A DNA stretch of 64,000 nucleotides from Pseudomaricurvus alkylphenolicus (GCF_011683955.1 NZ_JAAQPI010000002.1:138157-202156); one strand, 5' to 3'. Positions 9,137-19,011 are shown, counted from the stretch's first letter. Translations and numbers: made by a program. Notes: a model not told the origin generated them from the letters alone.

Positions 9137-10770
9137 GTGCTGCCCAGAACCCGGCTGACCTGTGTCTTATGACCCTTGGCCTCCAGCAGCTTGACGGTGT
9201 CGGCACTGATCCCCCGCTCGATATTAAGCACATCGGGATACCACTGGTGATGGATACGCGGTACTGAAGACGCTTCGGCGATATTCATATTGTGATCAAT
9301 CACGTTGAGAATCACCTGCAACACGGTATTGATGATCTTGCTGCCGCCCGGGCTGCCTACGGCCAGGAAGGGTTTGTCTTCCTTAAAGACAATGGTCGGA
9401 GTCATGGAACTCAGGGGACGCTTGAGCGGGTGGATTGCATTGGCCTTGCCCCCGAGGAGTCCAAAAGCATTGGGGGTTCCCGGCTTGGCCGAAAAGTCGT
9501 TCATTTCGTTGTTCAAGAGAATACCAGTGCCCGCCACCACAATACCGGAGCCATAACTGAAATTGAGCGTATAGGTGTTGGACACCAGGTTGCCCTCGTC
9601 ATCCACCACCGAATAGTGGGTGGTGTCATGGCTTTCAAAGGGCAGATCCCGTCCCGGCTTGATGTCGTCCGAGGCACGCGCCTGGGCCAGATCAATGTGG
9701 CCCAATAGGCGTTCGGCATAGCCTTTCGATAACAGCTGCTTCACCGGCACCGGGGTAAAGTCCGGATCACCCAGATATTCACTGCGATCGGCATAAGCGT
9801 ATTTCATCGCCTCAGAGAGCACGTGCAGATAATCCGCGCTGTTGTGGCCCATGGCGGCGAGATCATAGCCTTCCAGAATATTGAGCATCTGCAGCACATG
9901 CACTCCGCCGGAACTGGGCGGAGGCATGGACACCACCTTGTACCCACGATAGTTACCCACAACCGGTTTGCGTTGCGCGATGCGATAGGCCTTCATGTCC
10001 TTGGCATCGATCAGCCCCTTGTGGCGCTTGGCATCGGCCACAAAACGTTTGGCAATTTCCCCTTCGTAGAACGCCTCGCGACCATGACGGGCAATTTGCT
10101 TGAGGGACCAGGCCAGGTCCTTCTGTACAAACCGCTCACCCGCCTCATAGGCATCGCCATTGGCCTTGTAAAAAATTGCCTTACCCGCCTCAGAACGGGA
10201 CAGCTGCTTGCGACGGGACTTTAGCTCCTCGGCCAGAGCATGACTGATGTCAAAGCCTTCATCCGCCAGCTTGATGGCCGGAGCGATCACGGTTTTCAGG
10301 GGCAGACTGCCGTAGTTATCCAAGGCATGAATTAAACCCGCCACCGTGCCGGGCACACCGGCTGATAGAAAACTGTTGCGGGCCAGATGCTTATCCACAT
10401 TGCCATCGGCATCGAGGAACATGTCGCGGTGAGCGCGCGCCGGTGCCATTTCACGGTAGTCAATGGCCAGCGTTTTGTTCTCTTTGGCCAGGTGCACCAG
10501 CATAAATCCGCCACCCCCGATATTACCGGCCTTGGGCAGTGTGACCGCCAGAGCGAAGCCCACTGCCACCGCTGCGTCCACGGCGTTGCCGCCCTGTTGC
10601 AACATCTGCAGCCCCACCTCGCTGGCCAGCGCCTCCTGCGAGGACACCATACCCTGGCGCCCCACCACCGGATGAAAAATGCTCTGGTGATCAATAATGG
10701 GATTGCTGTTGGCGCTGACCACCTGTGCCAGACAACACACAAGCGCTAAACAGTAGCTGGATAATTTCAT
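9055..10770 (-). CDS. ggt: Gamma-glutamyltransferase (first copy)
   Basis: A periplasmic N-terminal-nucleophile enzyme that cleaves or transfers the gamma-glutamyl group of glutathione and gamma-glutamyl peptides. It is 571 residues with a signal peptide ending near VVSA (residue 20). The autoprocessing site is intact: DTTHYSVVD with the catalytic threonine at about 383. Other active-site elements are present: IDYREMAP (binding Arg), PPPSSGGVH, NNEMNDF and RPLSSMTPT (the serine pair at about 454-455 that holds the gamma-glutamyl group). It ends in the family-typical DPRRPGAATVAF. The 3' end overlaps the retS-like gene tail to tail. A GTTAA direct repeat lies about 92 bp upstream, shared with the divergent sensor kinase operon. 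Confidence 0.95.
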   Translation of the reverse strand: MKLSSYCLALVCCLAQVVSANSNPIIDHQSIFHPVVGRQGMVSSQEALASEVGLQMLQQGGNAVDAAVAVGFALAVTLPKAGNIGGGGFMLVHLAKENKTLAIDYREMAPARAHRDMFLDADGNVDKHLARNSFLSAGVPGTVAGLIHALDNYGSLPLKTVIAPAIKLADEGFDISHALAEELKSRRKQLSRSEAGKAIFYKANGDAYEAGERFVQKDLAWSLKQIARHGREAFYEGEIAKRFVADAKRHKGLIDAKDMKAYRIAQRKPVVGNYRGYKVVSMPPPSSGGVHVLQMLNILEGYDLAAMGHNSADYLHVLSEAMKYAYADRSEYLGDPDFTPVPVKQLLSKGYAERLLGHIDLAQARASDDIKPGRDLPFESHDTTHYSVVDDEGNLVSNTYTLNFSYGSGIVVAGTGILLNNEMNDFSAKPGTPNAFGLLGGKANAIHPLKRPLSSMTPTIVFKEDKPFLAVGSPGGSKIINTVLQVILNVIDHNMNIAEASSVPRIHHQWYPDVLNIERGISADTVKLLEAKGHKTQVSRVLGSTQSVLIDSGLMYGASDPRRPGAATVAF

Positions 10771-10861
10771 GGCCTCACACTCTCGGACAAGATTGGATAG
10801 TCGTCACTATAGCAATGAGGGGTCAATCGAAATTGAAGAAGCCGGCAGGAATTGCGGCAGT

Positions 10862-10914
10862 TTGTTAATGGCTTGTTAACAGTGGTTGGACACGGATGGC
10901 AAGCTGCCATATAT
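10862..10914 (+). promoter_or_regulatory. GTTAA direct-repeat operator and promoter between ggt and the hybrid kinase gene
   Basis: GTTAA at 10864-10868 and 10875-10879 are separated by six bases (11-bp period), as expected for an OmpR/ArcA-class regulator on one face of DNA. Six bases later comes a candidate promoter, TTGGAC (10886-10891), 17 bp, ATATAT (10909-10914), pointing to the kinase gene at 10954. Read on the other strand, the box (GTTAA-N6-ATTAAC) matches the one at 18888-18907 in 19 of 21 positions, and that orientation faces ggt. Confidence 0.55.
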
Positions 10915-10953
10915 GACTTATCCTATAGTTAACAATAGCGGCGGAGTGAGTTC

Positions 10954-13284
10954 GTGCCCAATATCAAAATCCCCCTGCGTAACAGTCTGTCCTACCGCCA
11001 GGCGAAAAACACGGTAATTGTGGCCTTTTGCATTGGCCTGATCCTCAGTAGCGCGCAGATTTATCTGGATTACTTCTCCCAGCAGAACGAAGTCAGGGAA
11101 ACCGTCCGCAACACTTTGAGCACCGCCAACCGAGCCGCGTTTCATGCCGCGTACAATCTGGACGAGAGCGCGGCGCTGCAAATCACCCAGGGCCTGGTCA
11201 GCAATCAGCCGATTATCGCAGCCACCATTGAAGACAACTTTGGCAATCCGCTGGGCAGTGCAGAAAGTCACGACGAACAAAGCACTCCGTTCGATAGCCA
11301 CTGGTTGTTCGGTCGGCCACAGTTGATTGAACAGGATCTCCGCAATAACGCGGAATACGAGCAGAGCGTTGGCAAACTGATTGTCACCATCGATCCATCA
11401 CTGACGGCGGAGACCTTTATCCGGCGCTCTGCGGTAGTGTTTCTATCCGGAATTATCCGCAACTTCATCCTCGCTATTTCCATCATCACGGTTTTTTACT
11501 TCACCATTACCCGTTCCATCTTGTTAGCCAGCTCCACCATCCGCAGCGGCGATTCACAGAAACGAATTCCCCTGCCCTCCAATCACAGTAACGATGAAAT
11601 TGGCGTCCTGATCAGCGAATTTAACTCGCACCTCGCCACCATCGAAGATCAGCACCAGCAGATTGTCGAGACCAATGCCAATCTGGAGAATCTGGTGGAG
11701 GTTCGTACCCACCAATTGGACGAGAAAAACAAAGAGCTGGAACTGGAGCGCCAGGCGGCCCTTGAAGCCAGTCAGGCAAAGTCGGACTTTCTCGCCATGA
11801 TGAGCCACGAAATACGCACCCCCATGAACGGCATTTTGGGGATGGCTGAATTGTTGGGAAAAAGCTGTGACAAAGCCAATCAGCGGGAATATGTGCACGC
11901 CATTCTCGACTCGGGCAATTCTCTGCTGGCCCTGATGAACAATGTGCTGGATTACTCCAAGTACGAACAGACCCATTTGGAATTCGAGAATATCGCCTTT
12001 GATCCCACTCGCTTGATCAACGGGATTATTTTTTTGCTGACCCCATCCGCCGAAAAAAAACACCTGCTGCTCAGCGCCGACATTTCCCCGGATGTACCCA
12101 ATTTGCTTGAAGGAGATCCGGACAAACTTCGACAGGTGTTGTTGAATCTGATCTCCAATGCCATCAAATTTACCAATCAGGGACAAATTCAGGTTCGCGT
12201 GGAGGTACTGCAGCAGGATACCGACGCAGTTCAATTGCGTTTTCATGTGGCGGACACCGGAATTGGAGTGGCTCCCGAGGCTCAGTCATCTCTGTTCGAG
12301 CCCTTCACCCAGGCGGATGGCAGCATTAGCCGCCGCTATGGCGGCACCGGTATGGGGCTGGCCATCTGCAAACAGATTGTGGAACAGCAGCAGGGCACCA
12401 TCGGCTTTGATAGTGAGGAGCAACAAGGCTCCCACTTTTGGTTTGAGCTCAATTTCGGTATTGCGCAATCCTCTGCGGATAAGGAATCAGCCGATGAGAT
12501 AGTAACGGAACTTCCCTCCCTGTCCCTACTCGTGGTCGATGATGTTGCTATCAATCAGAAACTCACCAAGGGGCAACTGGAAAGCGAAGGTCATCGCGTT
12601 GCGCTCGCCTCTGATGGTCAACAGGCGCTGGATATTTTGTCGAACCAACAGTTCGATGCCATATTGATGGATCTGCATATGCCGGTGATGGACGGACTGG
12701 AAACCACCCGGCGGCTTCGCTCCCAGCGGGATGAAACTGCCTCTGAATTGCCGGTGATCGGCGTTACCGCCAACGTCTCCGAAGAAAAAATTCGAGAGTG
12801 CCTGGATGCCGGCATGAACCTGGTGGTCACCAAACCGGTTAACTATAACACCTTGCAGGCTGCGCTCAGACAAACCCTGGGGTTGAAACAAAACCAATCG
12901 ACGCTGGCCGCAAGAACGCCGAGTAATCAACTGCTGAACTTTGACCTTATGTCTCAGCACGAAGACGCCTTGGGCCTTGAGAAAGTCGCCGACCTGTATC
13001 GGGAAGCACAAAATTCTGCCGAGCAACGATTGGATCAAATTACCTCCGCAGATATTAAGGACGTTAATCGTATTCGAGATAACGCTCACGCGCTGGCGGG
13101 ATTGTGTGCAAACTTTGGTTTTCCTCTTCTGGGTGAGCGATCAGAACTTATCGAGAATGCCTGTGATCGTGGTGAACTGGATCATTTGCAGAAAAACGTT
13201 GCCACTATTGTAGAGCTTGCACAGGAGACTTTTGCAGAGTTAAATAGAAGAATCTCAACTCGTCACAGCGACTCATCCGGCTAA
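10954..13284 (+). CDS. Hybrid sensor histidine kinase with receiver and Hpt domains
   Basis: A 776-residue membrane kinase of the ArcB/TorS/BarA type. Helix 1 is at about 18-38, followed by a roughly 120-residue periplasmic domain, helix 2 at about 160-187 and a HAMP/coiled-coil region to 275. The HisKA domain carries MMSHEIRTPMNG (H285). The ATPase has NAIKFT, ADTGIGV and GGTGMGLAI. The receiver (about 525-640) has phospho-acceptor D573 in LMDLHMPVMDG. The C-terminal Hpt segment shows NAHALAGLC with H712. All catalytic elements are intact, in contrast to the retS-like protein upstream. The start is GTG. The stop overlaps the start of the solute-binding protein gene by one base, so the two are translated together. 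The likely partner is the OmpR-type regulator at 21282-22016. Confidence 0.9.
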   Translation: MPNIKIPLRNSLSYRQAKNTVIVAFCIGLILSSAQIYLDYFSQQNEVRETVRNTLSTANRAAFHAAYNLDESAALQITQGLVSNQPIIAATIEDNFGNPLGSAESHDEQSTPFDSHWLFGRPQLIEQDLRNNAEYEQSVGKLIVTIDPSLTAETFIRRSAVVFLSGIIRNFILAISIITVFYFTITRSILLASSTIRSGDSQKRIPLPSNHSNDEIGVLISEFNSHLATIEDQHQQIVETNANLENLVEVRTHQLDEKNKELELERQAALEASQAKSDFLAMMSHEIRTPMNGILGMAELLGKSCDKANQREYVHAILDSGNSLLALMNNVLDYSKYEQTHLEFENIAFDPTRLINGIIFLLTPSAEKKHLLLSADISPDVPNLLEGDPDKLRQVLLNLISNAIKFTNQGQIQVRVEVLQQDTDAVQLRFHVADTGIGVAPEAQSSLFEPFTQADGSISRRYGGTGMGLAICKQIVEQQQGTIGFDSEEQQGSHFWFELNFGIAQSSADKESADEIVTELPSLSLLVVDDVAINQKLTKGQLESEGHRVALASDGQQALDILSNQQFDAILMDLHMPVMDGLETTRRLRSQRDETASELPVIGVTANVSEEKIRECLDAGMNLVVTKPVNYNTLQAALRQTLGLKQNQSTLAARTPSNQLLNFDLMSQHEDALGLEKVADLYREAQNSAEQRLDQITSADIKDVNRIRDNAHALAGLCANFGFPLLGERSELIENACDRGELDHLQKNVATIVELAQETFAELNRRISTRHSDSSG

Positions 13285-14081
13285 TGAATAAACGCGCAAC
13301 ATTGCTATCACTGGTGATTGCCTTCGGTTCGACTCAAGCTCTTGGCAACAGCAGTACCATTCGAGCGGTCACAGAGAAGTCTCCGATTACTGAACAGTCG
13401 GAACGTGATCCAAGAGGCGGTGCGGCGACACGCTTTGTCGACCGTGTTTTGCACGACACACAACTGCCGTACAGGCTTGAGTTTATGCCCTGGCGAAGAG
13501 GTTACCATCACGCCCGTGCAGACAAGAACGTGATGATTTATCCGCTGGCTCGAACCCGCGGAAGAGAAAAGGACTTTCACTGGGTGGGGCAATTGATCCC
13601 CATCAATTACTACTTTTTCAAATTAAAAAGCCGAGACGACATCCAGGTTTCCACACTGGAAGACGCCAGAGCCTACCGGATCGGGGTCGTCAACTATCAT
13701 GCGCACCATGAACTTCTTCTCAACAACCATTTTGAACAGTTGCAAGCGGTTAACAGTAATGCGCAGAATCTGAAGAAACTCTTGCTTGATCGTATCGATC
13801 TGTTTCCCATCAGCGGTGGTGGTGCATTGGCGCTGTGCAAAAGCACTGGCATCGACTGCAATCAAATTGAGCCAGTACTGAGACTGGATGATATATCGGG
13901 CGGATTGTATATGGCTTTCAGCCTGAATACCCCCGACGATATTGTGTCAAAAGCCCGCGAGAGTTATCAGGCTCTGGTCGCGAATGGTCGTCATAGAGAA
14001 ATCTTCCAATCGCGACTAAACTCTATTGAGCTTTTTAACCGCACCTGGCCGCAAGTACACTCAGTTCGAACGCACCAGTGA
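13284..14081 (+). CDS. Periplasmic solute-binding protein (SBP family 3-like), no permease nearby
   Basis: 265 residues with a signal peptide (MNKRATLLSLVIAFGSTQALG). The remainder resembles the small amino-acid-binding proteins of family 3: a segment with FVDRVLHDTQLPYRLEFMPWRRGY, then IYPLARTRGREKDFHWVGQL and YRIGVV near the hinge. No ABC permease or ATPase gene is in the window. Its start codon overlaps the kinase stop (TAATG), so I infer that it serves the kinase as a sensory accessory, analogous to TorT with TorS, rather than transport. The ligand is unknown; glutamate or a gamma-glutamyl compound would fit the neighbourhood. It ends 21 bp inside the opposing peptidase gene. Confidence 0.75.
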   Translation: MNKRATLLSLVIAFGSTQALGNSSTIRAVTEKSPITEQSERDPRGGAATRFVDRVLHDTQLPYRLEFMPWRRGYHHARADKNVMIYPLARTRGREKDFHWVGQLIPINYYFFKLKSRDDIQVSTLEDARAYRIGVVNYHAHHELLLNNHFEQLQAVNSNAQNLKKLLLDRIDLFPISGGGALALCKSTGIDCNQIEPVLRLDDISGGLYMAFSLNTPDDIVSKARESYQALVANGRHREIFQSRLNSIELFNRTWPQVHSVRTHQ

Positions 14082-15311
14082 TGATTCCCTGGCGGTCTCT
14101 TTTTCGCTTCCGATAGACTTCAACAATTCCTCCATCATGGCCACGGCGGCACGATCGCCAATAGTGGCAATGGTTGTTCTGTCGGTTTCATCCCCCACCT
14201 CATAGGTCAAGGCAGGAATCCCCCATTGCTTTTGCAGCCAACTCTTGGAAACACCGCGTCGCAGGTTCCCGGGCCGGTCTTTGATCGCAATATCCTGATT
14301 CCAGAGCCGGGCTAACCAGCGATCCACGATTTGGTATTGATCATTGGCCAGATCCCGCTCCACGGTATAGAAAATATCATGATGGGTGGAGTGAAAATCC
14401 AGGGCAAACCAGATCTTGTTGGCGGGATTGGCGGCGATACGATCGACAATTCCAGCCACAGCCTGGATTTCCGGCTGCGACTGCTGATACCAGTCACGGT
14501 TGAGGTCCACCCCATTGGCATTATGGCGCCAGTGGCCATTCATGACGCCATCGGGGTTTAAAAGAGGAAACGCCAAGGTGGTAAATGACTGTCTGAAGCG
14601 TTTCGCCAGGGGTGAATCGCCAGACAGTGTTCGTAAGAACGCCATCTGCGCGATGGAGCCGGTGACCTCCGGCGGATGTTGTCTGCCCAGCACCAACACA
14701 AAGTGGCGAGCATTATTGCTCCCTACCTTAAGCATCGACAGCGGCCGCCCTTCCACACTTTCGCCGAAAACGGCATGAGTGATGTCCTGATGTTGACTGA
14801 AGCCATCAATGAGCTGTTTGAGGCCGAACATTGAGTAGGTCAACTCCTGCGCCGCTACCCACTGTTTGTCCGGACCAACCGTTAACGCCAGTCTGGCTTC
14901 GCCCTCTTTATCAACCTGGTAGTGGCGCAGATCGGCCGCTTGCCAGCGAATACCATCGTTACTGATCTTGGGATGGTAACGGTGTTTGCCATGGCGGTAG
15001 CGAAATCGCAGTACGATCTCACGCTCAGTTTTGGCCACCACTGAAAACGCGTACCAGGGACTGTCGTTGATAGGGTGATTTTCCGGTTCAATGGTGATCA
15101 GAAAGTGGTTGCGCCCGGTTTGGGTCACTTGGTTCAGGCGACCGGATTCGAAACGGTTGCTGAATTCTATCGCGCCGTCGTCAAACACGAACTCTTTGTA
15201 TTCCGGAGGCAATACTGCGCCGATCACAGGCATGGGAACCATCATGGAAAACAGGGCTCCCGTTAACATCATAACCAGAAAAATAGAGCGATTCACTGTG
15301 ATTACCTTCAT
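14061..15311 (-). CDS. M14-family zinc carboxypeptidase, exported
   Basis: A 416-residue protein with an N-terminal hydrophobic signal (SIFLVMMLTGALFSMMVPMPVIGA), a beta-rich N-terminal domain to about residue 165 and an M14 peptidase domain. The zinc ligands are visible: H212 and E215 in RQHPPEV, and H307 in LDFHSTHHD. Substrate and catalytic residues include LNPDGV, NGVDLNRDW and the general base E371 in LTYEVGDETDR. The arrangement resembles the AGBL/cytosolic-carboxypeptidase-like subgroup, but it is secreted here. It may trim C-terminal residues from peptides that feed the flanking GGTs. The start could instead be GTG at 15296, which has AAGG upstream. The 3' end overlaps the solute-binding protein gene by 21 bp. 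Confidence 0.88.
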   Translation of the reverse strand: MKVITVNRSIFLVMMLTGALFSMMVPMPVIGAVLPPEYKEFVFDDGAIEFSNRFESGRLNQVTQTGRNHFLITIEPENHPINDSPWYAFSVVAKTEREIVLRFRYRHGKHRYHPKISNDGIRWQAADLRHYQVDKEGEARLALTVGPDKQWVAAQELTYSMFGLKQLIDGFSQHQDITHAVFGESVEGRPLSMLKVGSNNARHFVLVLGRQHPPEVTGSIAQMAFLRTLSGDSPLAKRFRQSFTTLAFPLLNPDGVMNGHWRHNANGVDLNRDWYQQSQPEIQAVAGIVDRIAANPANKIWFALDFHSTHHDIFYTVERDLANDQYQIVDRWLARLWNQDIAIKDRPGNLRRGVSKSWLQKQWGIPALTYEVGDETDRTTIATIGDRAAVAMMEELLKSIGSEKETARESSLVRSN

Positions 15312-15358
15312 CAGTAGTCGGCGTTGCCTGTAATGTCTGCGTTGTCTGCGTTGTCTGC

Positions 15359-15450
15359 GTAGGGTGGATTAGCCGAAGGCGTAATCCACCGTTAATCTTG
15401 TTTGACGATACAATAAATGGTGGATTACGCCTTCGGCTAATCCACCCTAC
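15359..15450. repeat. Palindromic GTAGGGTGGATTAG element, copy 1
   Basis: Perfect inverted repeat: 32-bp arms at 15359-15390 and 15419-15450 with a 28-base centre. Each arm contains its own smaller hairpin (GGATTA..TAATCC). Related copies lie at 30202-30313 and 41854-42065. It sits between the M14 peptidase start and the receptor terminator. It encodes nothing and resembles a non-autonomous mobile or REP-type unit. Confidence 0.85.
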
Positions 15451-15501
15451 GTTAGGTCATATTGTCGAGTGACAAAGAGGCATTGATGACCTGCCTGAAC
15501 G

Positions 15502-15540
15502 GTGAAAAAAAGGCGGGGGTCTCCCCCCGCCTTTTTTCAC
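15502..15540 (-). terminator. Rho-independent terminator of the 1018-residue TonB receptor gene
   Basis: A GC-rich stem, GGCGGGGG with CCCCCGCC, flanked by A-runs and T-runs on both sides, immediately after the receptor stop codon. It should work in both directions. Confidence 0.85.
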
Positions 15541-15542
15541 TC

Positions 15543-18500
15543 TTAGAACTTTTTCTTCACATCGAGATAGAAGTAACGTCCTCGATTGGAGTGCAGCTCA
15601 GAGCTGTAGCCTCTGGAGTTATCAAACAGAGGTGGCTCTTCGTCGGTCAGGTTCTTGATACCGAAACGCACCCGGGTCTCGTCCAACGCACCGCCTTCAA
15701 AGCTGTAGTCCGCATAGGTATTGAAGGTCAACCAGCCCGGAATTTTCAGGAACTTATCGGGATCTGCGTCGGCTCTCACATCCGGATCAAACACCTTACC
15801 CACGTAACGGGCGCTCAGACCGGCGGACCACTGATCCAAACGCCAGTTGAGGCTGGCATTGGCGCGCCAGCGGGGTTTGGACTCATCCTGCAGTTGGCTG
15901 CCAACGCTTTCTTCGGTGACGCTGCCGGTAATCAGAGGATTGGCGTCCAGCGCCTGCATCAGAGACTCAACCTCGGAGGAGGCCTCCTGATCCCACTTGA
16001 TCAAATAGGCGGCGTTAAACTTAACCGTGAAATCACCCAGATCGTTTTCGGGGATGCGGTAAACCACACCTAAATCCGCACCTTGCATGGTACGTGGCTG
16101 CAAGTTGGTGAAGGTGTCGTTGATATACAGCAGCTCACCCACGGCGGCCAGGTTGGTACCATTGGCGGCGTTGTAGGCGTCCATCTCAGCCTGATCCTGA
16201 GCGGTCACGTCGGCGCGAACCACATCGGGGTTGCTGCTGCCGTTAAAGCGCATTACCTGGTCGAGCAACAGGTGGTTGTCGCGGCCGAACAGACCGACCA
16301 CACCTTCCTGCTCGATCTGCCACCAGTCCAGAGTCAGCGTCAGGCCTTCAATCATGGTGGGCTCAATCACCACACCAATGGTCAGGTTCTCGGAATCTTC
16401 CGGCTCCAGATCGGGGTTACCCAGACGGCGGGTAATAATCGAGGTGGAACAGGCATCCACATCCGCTTCCGAAGTGCCTGCAGCCTGGCCAGTGGCACAG
16501 CGCAGGAAGTCCTCCTGGTTATTGTTGAAACGTTCTTGTACAGAGAGATTCAGAGTTTCCAGGTTAGGCGCACGGAATCCCTTGGACCAGGCACTGCGAA
16601 CCTGCAACCAGTCGGTCGGACGCCAGGAGACGGCTACCTTGGGCTTGAGCACATCCTCATCCACATCGGAGTAGTTCTCTGCGCGCAGAGCAATCTGGGC
16701 GTCCAAACGCTGAACCAGAGGAATATTCTGATGCTCGCCGATCAGTGGCACCGCCAGCTCACCGTAGGCAGAGTAAACCTCGCGCTTGCCTTCGCTATCG
16801 GGGGTGGCACTGACACCCATAATATCGCTGTCAAAGAACTGGCCAGACAGTGGGTTGGTAAAGGTCACCGTACCATCCAGCAGATCATCGCGATCGTCGA
16901 GGTAGGTTTCACGACGCTGCTCAACACCAAAGGCGGCACCCACATCACCGGACTTCAGACTAAAGAGATCGGGGCGCGAGAACTTGAAATCCACACCGCT
17001 GATACGGGTCTCGTTTTTGCGCTTTACGTGAACCACAAATTCTGAGGCATCGCCACCAGAGGTGGGGTCGCCATTGGCAACATCGGCGAGATTACCCCCG
17101 GTAAAAGGATTGTATGCATCGGGGGTGGTGCGCGATACCGCCTCATAGAAGCGGCTGCGGCTGACGCTCAGCTGGCTGTCTTCGGCTTCCGCCTCGGAAT
17201 AGAAGCTGGCTGCCTCCCAGTCCCAACCGTTGAACTCGCCACGAATACCACCAAGGAAACGGTAAGATTCCGATTCCACTTCAATTTCGCGAGGCCCTGT
17301 GTCGTAGAGACGCAGGCGGTCAATTTTCACATTCAAGCCTTCATCGGGCACGGTATCCGGCAGGCCGGCCAGACGATTAACGCTACCCACAGGCCCAAAG
17401 GGGTTATAGTAGGCATCCTTTGGAATATACATCTGGTTTACGTCGGAAATCACGTTCGGACCGAAGTAAGTGGAGTAATCGGACTGGTAATAAGAAGCCT
17501 CACCGAACAACTCCAAACCGTCGCCCAATTCATGGGTCAGCGTAGTAAACAACTGCTGGCGTTCCAGATCGCCCGTCAGCATGCGCAAATCGTTAATGTT
17601 GTAACGCAGGCTGCTGTCGAGGGTGGAATCGTCAATATCCAAGCCGTTGCCAATGGGTTGACCGCCGCTGAAACTCTCTGGCTGAATATGAAAACGGCCA
17701 TCGCTGGAGCGAGCCATGCCGGAAACACCCACGGGGGAGAACTGTCCGGTGGCACTGTCGAAATTACCCAGATTAAACTGCCCCCAAGGGGTGAAGGTAG
17801 AGAGATTACGCAGGGAGGTATCACCGATAAATGCGCTGGGCGTGCGGCTGGTATCGCGGTAGTCACTGTGCTCCGCCCAATCAACCTCGGCAGCGGTAAT
17901 ACCGGAGCGATTAAAATCACTCAGATAAAAGGTTGCGTTAGTGGCGCCATCATTAAACTCAAAACCGCCATGAAGCTGGATAGACGTCTCTTCCAGACTC
18001 TCACCCTCGGCGCCCCCCTGGCGCACGCGCATCTCAAAACCTTCGTAATCCGTATCCAATACATAGTTGGCCACACCGGCGACCGCATCGGTACCGTAAA
18101 TCGCTGCGGCACCATCGCGCAGTACCTCAACGCGATCAATACCCATTGCCGGCAACATCGCCGTATTCACAAACTGCACCGGCACACCGTTGATGGTGGA
18201 AGAAGAAGGATTAAGTACCATGCGGCGGCCATTGACGAGAATCAGCGTACTGTCCGCACCGAGACCGCGCAGATTCATAGACGCCACATCGCCGCGGACA
18301 TTGTTAGAGGAAGTCCCCTCATTATCGCTGTTGAACTGTACCGAGCCCACTTGAGGAATTGCCGCCAGCAGTTCCTCCGTACTGGCCGCACCGATCACCG
18401 CCATGTCCTCTTTATCGAGCTGGCTGACGGGCAAGGCACCGCCCATATCCAGGCCTTTAATATGGGTACCTGTGACTACGATTTCTTCCAGCAGAACATC

Positions 18501-18599
18501 CAGATTTTCGCCGGACTTTTCTGCCTGGGCCTGCACCAGACCACTATTGAACGCGAGCGCTCCACAGATGGCCAGAGCGAGTTTATTGGGTTGAAACAT
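15543..18599 (-). CDS. TonB-dependent outer-membrane receptor (peptide/gamma-glutamyl region)
   Basis: A 1018-residue outer-membrane active transporter. It has a signal peptide (ending near VQAQA, residue 25), a TonB-box-like EEIVVTG at about 38-44, a plug domain with VRGDVASMNLRGLGADSTLILVNGRR and DRVEVLRDGAAAIYGTDAVAGVANYVL, then a long beta-barrel ending in the aromatic KKKF typical of outer-membrane insertion. The large size and plug style match receptors for peptides or oligomers more than small siderophore receptors, but the substrate is not readable from sequence. The flanking ggt, carboxypeptidase and glutamate genes suggest gamma-glutamyl peptides. A terminator follows and a GTTAA direct-repeat box lies about 290 bp upstream. 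Confidence 0.92.
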   Translation of the reverse strand: MFQPNKLALAICGALAFNSGLVQAQAEKSGENLDVLLEEIVVTGTHIKGLDMGGALPVSQLDKEDMAVIGAASTEELLAAIPQVGSVQFNSDNEGTSSNNVRGDVASMNLRGLGADSTLILVNGRRMVLNPSSSTINGVPVQFVNTAMLPAMGIDRVEVLRDGAAAIYGTDAVAGVANYVLDTDYEGFEMRVRQGGAEGESLEETSIQLHGGFEFNDGATNATFYLSDFNRSGITAAEVDWAEHSDYRDTSRTPSAFIGDTSLRNLSTFTPWGQFNLGNFDSATGQFSPVGVSGMARSSDGRFHIQPESFSGGQPIGNGLDIDDSTLDSSLRYNINDLRMLTGDLERQQLFTTLTHELGDGLELFGEASYYQSDYSTYFGPNVISDVNQMYIPKDAYYNPFGPVGSVNRLAGLPDTVPDEGLNVKIDRLRLYDTGPREIEVESESYRFLGGIRGEFNGWDWEAASFYSEAEAEDSQLSVSRSRFYEAVSRTTPDAYNPFTGGNLADVANGDPTSGGDASEFVVHVKRKNETRISGVDFKFSRPDLFSLKSGDVGAAFGVEQRRETYLDDRDDLLDGTVTFTNPLSGQFFDSDIMGVSATPDSEGKREVYSAYGELAVPLIGEHQNIPLVQRLDAQIALRAENYSDVDEDVLKPKVAVSWRPTDWLQVRSAWSKGFRAPNLETLNLSVQERFNNNQEDFLRCATGQAAGTSEADVDACSTSIITRRLGNPDLEPEDSENLTIGVVIEPTMIEGLTLTLDWWQIEQEGVVGLFGRDNHLLLDQVMRFNGSSNPDVVRADVTAQDQAEMDAYNAANGTNLAAVGELLYINDTFTNLQPRTMQGADLGVVYRIPENDLGDFTVKFNAAYLIKWDQEASSEVESLMQALDANPLITGSVTEESVGSQLQDESKPRWRANASLNWRLDQWSAGLSARYVGKVFDPDVRADADPDKFLKIPGWLTFNTYADYSFEGGALDETRVRFGIKNLTDEEPPLFDNSRGYSSELHSNRGRYFYLDVKKKF

Positions 18600-18922
18600 G
18601 CTGCTCTCCTCTAATGTGCCGACCTTGGGCTGCGCTGGTATGGCTTATACGCTTTGTTTATTTGCAGCTCAGTCGATAGCACAAGATATGCTTAATCACT
18701 GATCCCCTGTCGGGGTCACCTGTCATACTCCAAAACTGCGGGTCAGGCCTTTATTCACTTCTGTATTAATTATAGAAGCTTGGCGGCACCCGTGACTCTT
18801 AACCAGAGCCTGTTATCAGAGCCTGGAAATAAGTCTACTGGTGGCAAGTTAACCCGTGACAAGACAGCCGTTGCAGCTTGTTCGAGGTTGTTAATGAGTT
18901 GTTAACAGCACATCCTGTGCAT
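18600..18922 (-). promoter_or_regulatory. Upstream region of the TonB receptor, with GTTAA direct-repeat box
   Basis: No gene is seen here. A box with GTTAA at 18890-18894 and 18901-18905 (11-bp period) spans 18888-18907. Its reverse complement matches the box before ggt in 19 of 21 positions. On the minus strand a perfect TATAAT lies at 18774-18769, with only a weak -35 (AGTCAC) 17 bp before it, which fits an activator-dependent promoter. The box would be about 135 bp before transcription start, rather far for direct activation, so the functional link is tentative. Confidence 0.5.
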
Positions 18923-18948
18923 AAAAAAACCCCGCATATGGCGGGGTT
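18923..18948 (-). terminator. Rho-independent terminator of the second ggt operon
   Basis: The stem AACCCCGC with GCGGGGTT around ATATG is followed on the minus strand by seven T. It lies 64 bp after the stop of the 62-codon gene and ends the ggt-plus-small-gene transcript. Confidence 0.85.
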
Positions 18949-19011
18949 CAAAAAAAGCACCGGCAACCGCAGGTACTTCCGTGCAGAAACAGATCGAGGA
19001 AAGCCTGGCTG

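Noticed and set aside
15359-15450. The 32-bp inverted repeat as a CRISPR repeat or an IS end
   Set aside because: There are only two arms with one centre, no spacer series and no transposase frame between or near them.
17532-18614. Long plus-strand frame (360 codons) opposite the large TonB receptor
   Set aside because: Shadow of the receptor gene, with no recognisable motif or ribosome-binding site.
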